In this document: piece after piece, positions 61,395 through 64,000 of the stretch | Position numbering within the stretch: the first letter of the stretch is position 1 | Layout: each line of letters starts with the position of its first letter | Assembly (NCBI RefSeq): GCF_042666655.1 | Contig: NZ_JBHTDE010000007.1 | Coordinates: 170,510 to 234,509, forward strand | Direction of reading: 5' to 3' | DNA: 64,000 bases | Origin: Paracraurococcus sp042666655 | GTDB taxonomy: Bacteria; Pseudomonadota; Alphaproteobacteria; Acetobacterales; Acetobacteraceae | The notes under the pieces: generated by a model | Told to the model about the DNA's origin: nothing | Seen by the model: the letters and a program-made list of their open reading frames with translations, nothing else | Databases searched by the model: none | Translations under genes and position numbers: made by a program

Positions 61395-62273
61395 ATGCTT
61401 GCACTGCCCCCCGGCCTCGACCCCGACCTGCTGCGCAGCTTCGTCCTGATCGCCGAGGGCGGCAGCTTCACCCGCGCCGCCCAGGCGGTGGGGCGGACCC
61501 AATCCGCAGTGTCCATGCAGATCCGCCGGCTGGAGGAAGCGCTGGGCCAGCCGCTGCTGCTGCGCGGCGCTCGTGGCGTGGAGCCGACGGCGCATGGCCA
61601 ATGGCTGCTGGAACGGGCGCGCCGCATCCTGGCGCTGAACGACGAGATCGTGGCGAGCTTCCGCCAGCCGGAGGTGGCCGGGCAGGTCCGGCTCGGCTCC
61701 CCGGACGATTACGCGCTGGGCTGGCTGCCCGGCATCCTGTCCCGCTACGCCGCCAGCCATCCGGCGGTGCAGGTGGAGGTGACCTGCGCGCCGTCGAACG
61801 AGTTGGTCGACCGGCTGGCGGCGGGCGAGCTGGACCTGACCCTGCTGTCCGAGGGCAACGAGCCGCCGGGTGGGCGGGCGCGTTGGCTCTGGCGCGGCCC
61901 GCTGCACTGGGTAGGAAGTGAGGATGTGGCGCGGCGGCGGCCCCTGCCGATGACGCTGGCACGCGGTGGCTGCGCCTGGCGGCGCGCGGCGATCGAGGCG
62001 CTGGAGGCGGCGGGGATGCCTTGGCGGATGGCCTATACCTCGGCCTCCCTGTCGGGGTGCCTCGCGGTGGCGCTGGCCGGGCTGGCGGTGACGGTGGCGA
62101 TGCCGGTGCCGCTGCCGGACGGGGTGCGGCGGCTGGGGCCGGAGGAAGGGCTGCCGAAGCTGCCCGACTTCGCCATCGGCCTGCTGCGCGGCCCGGGGAC
62201 CCCGGTGGCGGAGGCACTGGCGCGGCATATCGAGGAGAGCTTCCGGACCGGCGAGGCGCTGGAGGCGGCCTGA
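61395..62273 (+). CDS. LysR-family transcriptional regulator
   Basis: 292 residues. The winged helix-turn-helix (residues ~8-66) contains LLRSFVLIAEGGSFTRAAQA followed by VGRTQSAVSMQIRRLEEALG. The substrate domain follows (GQVRLGSPDDYALGWLPGIL...VEVTCAPSNELVDRLAAGELDL). No ribosome site precedes ATG; with the promoter position this suggests a leaderless mRNA. It precedes a Bug receptor gene by 83 bases on the same strand and may control it, and it is divergent from the DUF1127 gene. Confidence 0.9.
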   Translation: MLALPPGLDPDLLRSFVLIAEGGSFTRAAQAVGRTQSAVSMQIRRLEEALGQPLLLRGARGVEPTAHGQWLLERARRILALNDEIVASFRQPEVAGQVRLGSPDDYALGWLPGILSRYAASHPAVQVEVTCAPSNELVDRLAAGELDLTLLSEGNEPPGGRARWLWRGPLHWVGSEDVARRRPLPMTLARGGCAWRRAAIEALEAAGMPWRMAYTSASLSGCLAVALAGLAVTVAMPVPLPDGVRRLGPEEGLPKLPDFAIGLLRGPGTPVAEALARHIEESFRTGEALEAA

Positions 62274-62356
62274 CGGGGCTTGAGTCGGAATGCGATCGGG
62301 TCCATTTGCGCGCGACCTTCAGCGGGCCGCAACAAGGCCGAAACCGAGGATCGCCC

Positions 62357-63325
62357 ATGCATCGTCGTACCCTGTTGGCCGGACTGGCCGCGGGCCTGGC
62401 TTCGCCTGCTGTCCTGCGCGCGCAATCGGCCTGGCCGGACCGGTCGATCCGGCTGATCGTGCCCTGGCCTCCGGGTGGGTCGACCGACACCATCGCGCGG
62501 ATCTTCCAGCCGAAGCTGTCCGAGCTGCTGGGCAAGCCGGTGATCATCGACAACCGCGGCGGCGCCTCGGGCTCGATCGGGGCGATCGAGGCGGCGCGGG
62601 CGGCAGCGGATGGCAGCACCTGGATGCTGGCCTACGACAACGAGGCGACCAACCAGACCCTGATGCGGCTGCCCTACAAGGCGCTCGAGGCCTTCGCGCC
62701 GGTGAGCCTGGTGGCGGACGGGCCGTTGGCGCTGGTGGCGCACCAGTCCACGCCGTACCGCAGCTTCCAGGACGTGGTCGCGGCGGCCAAGGCGGCGCCG
62801 GACACGATCAGCTTTGCAAGTTCTGGAGTGGGCGGGCTGGCGCATGTCGCGACCACGCTGCTGCAGCAGCAGGGCGGCTTCAGCCTGGTGCACGTACCCT
62901 ACCGGGGCGGCGGGCCGGCCGTGCAGGACGCGGTCGCGGGCAACGTGCCGTTGTTCATGTCGAACGTCGTCATCATCAGCCAGCACATCAAGGCGGGGAC
63001 CTTGCGGCCGCTGGGGGTGACCACGGCCGGGGAGACGCGGCACGTGCCCGGGGTGAAGAGCTTTGCGCAGCAGGGCTTTGCCGGGTTCGAGGCGCCGACC
63101 TGGTGGGCCTTCCTCGGCCGGGCCGGGACGCCGGAGCCGATCCTGGCACGGATGCGGGAGGCGCTGGCGGAGGCGCTGGCCGACCCGGTGGTGCGCAGCC
63201 GGATCGAGGAGCAGGGCGCCGACGTAAGGGCGACCGGGCCGGAGGAATGCCGGCAGTTCCTGGCGCAGGAGATCGACCGCTGGGGCCGGGTGATCCGCGA
63301 CAACAACATCCGGGTGGATAGCTGA
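62357..63325 (+). CDS. Bug/TctC-family solute receptor
   Basis: 322-residue periplasmic receptor, third of this family in the window. The signal peptide MHRRTLLAGLAAGLASPAVL ends near residue 22-23 (RAQS). Family motifs are IRLIVPWPPGGSTDTIARIF, NRGGASGSIGAIEAARA and DGSTWMLAYDNEATN. It lies after a LysR gene, a frequent regulator/receptor pairing. Ligand unknown. No TctA/TctB genes are adjacent. A stable hairpin follows 23 bases after the stop. Confidence 0.9.
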   Translation: MHRRTLLAGLAAGLASPAVLRAQSAWPDRSIRLIVPWPPGGSTDTIARIFQPKLSELLGKPVIIDNRGGASGSIGAIEAARAAADGSTWMLAYDNEATNQTLMRLPYKALEAFAPVSLVADGPLALVAHQSTPYRSFQDVVAAAKAAPDTISFASSGVGGLAHVATTLLQQQGGFSLVHVPYRGGGPAVQDAVAGNVPLFMSNVVIISQHIKAGTLRPLGVTTAGETRHVPGVKSFAQQGFAGFEAPTWWAFLGRAGTPEPILARMREALAEALADPVVRSRIEEQGADVRATGPEECRQFLAQEIDRWGRVIRDNNIRVDS

Positions 63326-63348
63326 ACCGCATCCAGGTTTCGCAAACT

Positions 63349-63375
63349 GCCATGAGGGGTGTTGACCCCCATGGC
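63349..63375 (+). terminator. Hairpin after the third Bug gene
   Basis: GCCATG-A-GGGGT pairs with ACCCC-CATGGC around a GTTG loop, giving 11 base pairs with one bulged A. No T-run follows, so factor-independent termination is uncertain. It would protect the rRNA promoter region from read-through. Confidence 0.5.
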
Positions 63376-63538
63376 TGTCAGGCGTAGAGACTGGCCCACC
63401 GCAGCATGGCTGGGGCTTGACGATTGCTGGCGGTTTCGCCAGTATCCATGCCCCGCCGATGAGGCGGCCGAATCGCTGAGCGCGGCGTTCCTGCCGACCC
63501 CACAAGGGCGGAAGGAAAGGCTGTTGCAAGGCGGTTTG

Positions 63539-63573
63539 CCACTTGGCTTTGGCCAAGTGGATGTTCTTTGAAA
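63539..63573 (+). promoter_or_regulatory. rRNA leader antitermination element (boxB-like hairpin plus boxA)
   Basis: A perfect 9-bp hairpin (CCACTTGGC, TTTG loop, GCCAAGTGG; 63539-63560) is followed directly by TGTTCTTTGAAA (63562-63573), close to the bacterial rRNA boxA (TGYTCTTTGAMAA-like). This is the usual Nus-dependent antitermination signal, here about 300 bases before 16S. Confidence 0.7.
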
Positions 63574-63879
63574 TTTGCATCGGGTTTTGGAAGCGCGTTT
63601 GAGAGAGCGTAGCTGTTTGGTTGTCCTGCGTGTGGGGCGGCTGGGGGGCGGGTTCTGTTGTGCGTGTCTTGCTTTGATTGTTTCTGCCGATGTGGCGGGG
63701 ATGGGGAGTGGGATGCGCGGGCGGCGCTGCTGGCGGGTTTCGGCTTGCTGGTGGGTGTTGTCGTGCGGGGTCTGTTTTCTGGTGGTTTTGCGGGGATGGC
63801 TGGGTGGCGATGGAATGGATGGGTTTGGGTGGAGTTCGCGGGCATGGCCTGAGGCGCCTTCGGGCGCTGTTGGGCTGAT

Positions 63880-64000
63880 GAACCTGAGAGTTTGATCCTG
63901 GCTCAGAGCGAACGCTGGCGGCATGCTTAACACATGCAAGTCGCACGGGCAGCAATGTCAGTGGCGGACGGGTGAGTATCGCGTAGGAATATATCCTGAG
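63880..64000 (+). rRNA. rrs: 16S ribosomal RNA, 5' end (partial)
   Basis: The universal 5' primer site AGAGTTTGATCCTGGCTCAG begins at 63887. Position 1 is set by analogy seven bases earlier. GCGAACGCTGGCGGCATGCT, TTAACACATGCAAGTCGCAC and GTGGCGGACGGGTGAGTA follow. The short V1 stem (GGGCAGCAATGTC) and GCGTAGGAATATATCCTGAG resemble Acetobacteraceae. The gene continues past the right edge; tRNA-Ile, tRNA-Ala, 23S and 5S are expected downstream. Confidence 0.97.

Larger units (their letters stand above)
63326..63879 (+). other. 554-base intergenic region upstream of 16S rRNA
   Basis: No credible protein gene. It holds the post-Bug hairpin, a possible promoter (TTGACG at 63417-63422, 18-base spacer containing the hairpin CTGGCG-GTTT-CGCCAG, then the weak AGTATC), the boxB/boxA-like leader at 63539-63573, and about 300 bases strikingly rich in G and T on the plus strand (63590-63880) that would form the 16S leader with the RNase III processing stem. 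Confidence 0.6.

Noticed and set aside
63575..63895. Possible 106-codon gene just before 16S rRNA
   Set aside because: It lies in the G/T-rich rRNA leader, overlaps the 16S 5' end, has no ribosome site and its Val/Gly/Trp/Cys-rich composition follows from the base bias.

Overview
The window comes from a high-GC alphaproteobacterium, most likely a member of the Acetobacteraceae close to Roseomonas, Belnapia or Paracraurococcus. The evidence is the 5' end of a 16S rRNA gene at the right edge with a short V1 region, several Bug/TctC-type receptors, an SOS-controlled imuA-imuB-dnaE2 cassette, egtBD, and direct-repeat LexA boxes (GTTC-N7-GTTC). The family placement is inference; the 121 bases of 16S need a database comparison.

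Left third (1-17.5 kb): catabolism of small acids. Positions 1-4955 hold a polar amino-acid-type ABC importer in one operon with a gluconate 5-dehydrogenase-like SDR, divergent from a 2-hydroxyacid dehydrogenase and an L-idonate 5-dehydrogenase-like enzyme. Next is a benzoylformate decarboxylase/Bug receptor pair divergent from a TetR regulator. Positions 8494-13672 form a quinate/shikimate-to-protocatechuate unit: shikimate dehydrogenase divergent from a Bug receptor, pcaH, pcaG and a 3-dehydroshikimate dehydratase fused to an HPPD-like domain. MmgE/PrpD, a SAF-domain oxidoreductase and an L-threonate-dehydrogenase-like enzyme follow.

Centre (17.5-36 kb): a 75-residue single-span membrane protein sits behind two LexA boxes. 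After it come an SGNH hydrolase-like protein, flagellin, FlaF, and a run of overlapping genes (TPR-methyltransferase, TPR-GT41 glycosyltransferase, and a C-methyltransferase relative that lacks its SAM motif) that looks like flagellin modification machinery. egtB-egtD and ugpQ separate this from a second TPR-GT41 gene joined to a CDP-sugar pathway (rfbF, rfbG, C-methyltransferase, 3,5-epimerase, reductase) predicted to make a C-methylated 6-deoxyhexose.

Right-centre (36-51 kb): a TetR regulator is divergent from an 11-gene run. The run encodes a complete Liv-type ABC importer, three adenylate-forming ligases, isovaleryl-CoA dehydrogenase and both methylcrotonoyl-CoA carboxylase subunits. This fits uptake, activation and oxidation of branched-chain or aryl acids, including the middle of leucine degradation.

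Right end (51-64 kb): a two-gene unit behind a Fur-like box (an uncharacterised 145-residue protein and a UPF0314 membrane protein), a DUF805 protein, the mutagenesis cassette with its own LexA box, cysK-cysE, an OsmC protein, a DUF1127 protein, a LysR regulator with an apparently leaderless start, a third Bug receptor, and a 554-base rRNA leader region with a boxB/boxA-like element before 16S rRNA. Many genes overlap by 1-4 bases (ATGA or GTGA), so most clusters are probably polycistronic. GC-rich hairpins recur at gene ends.
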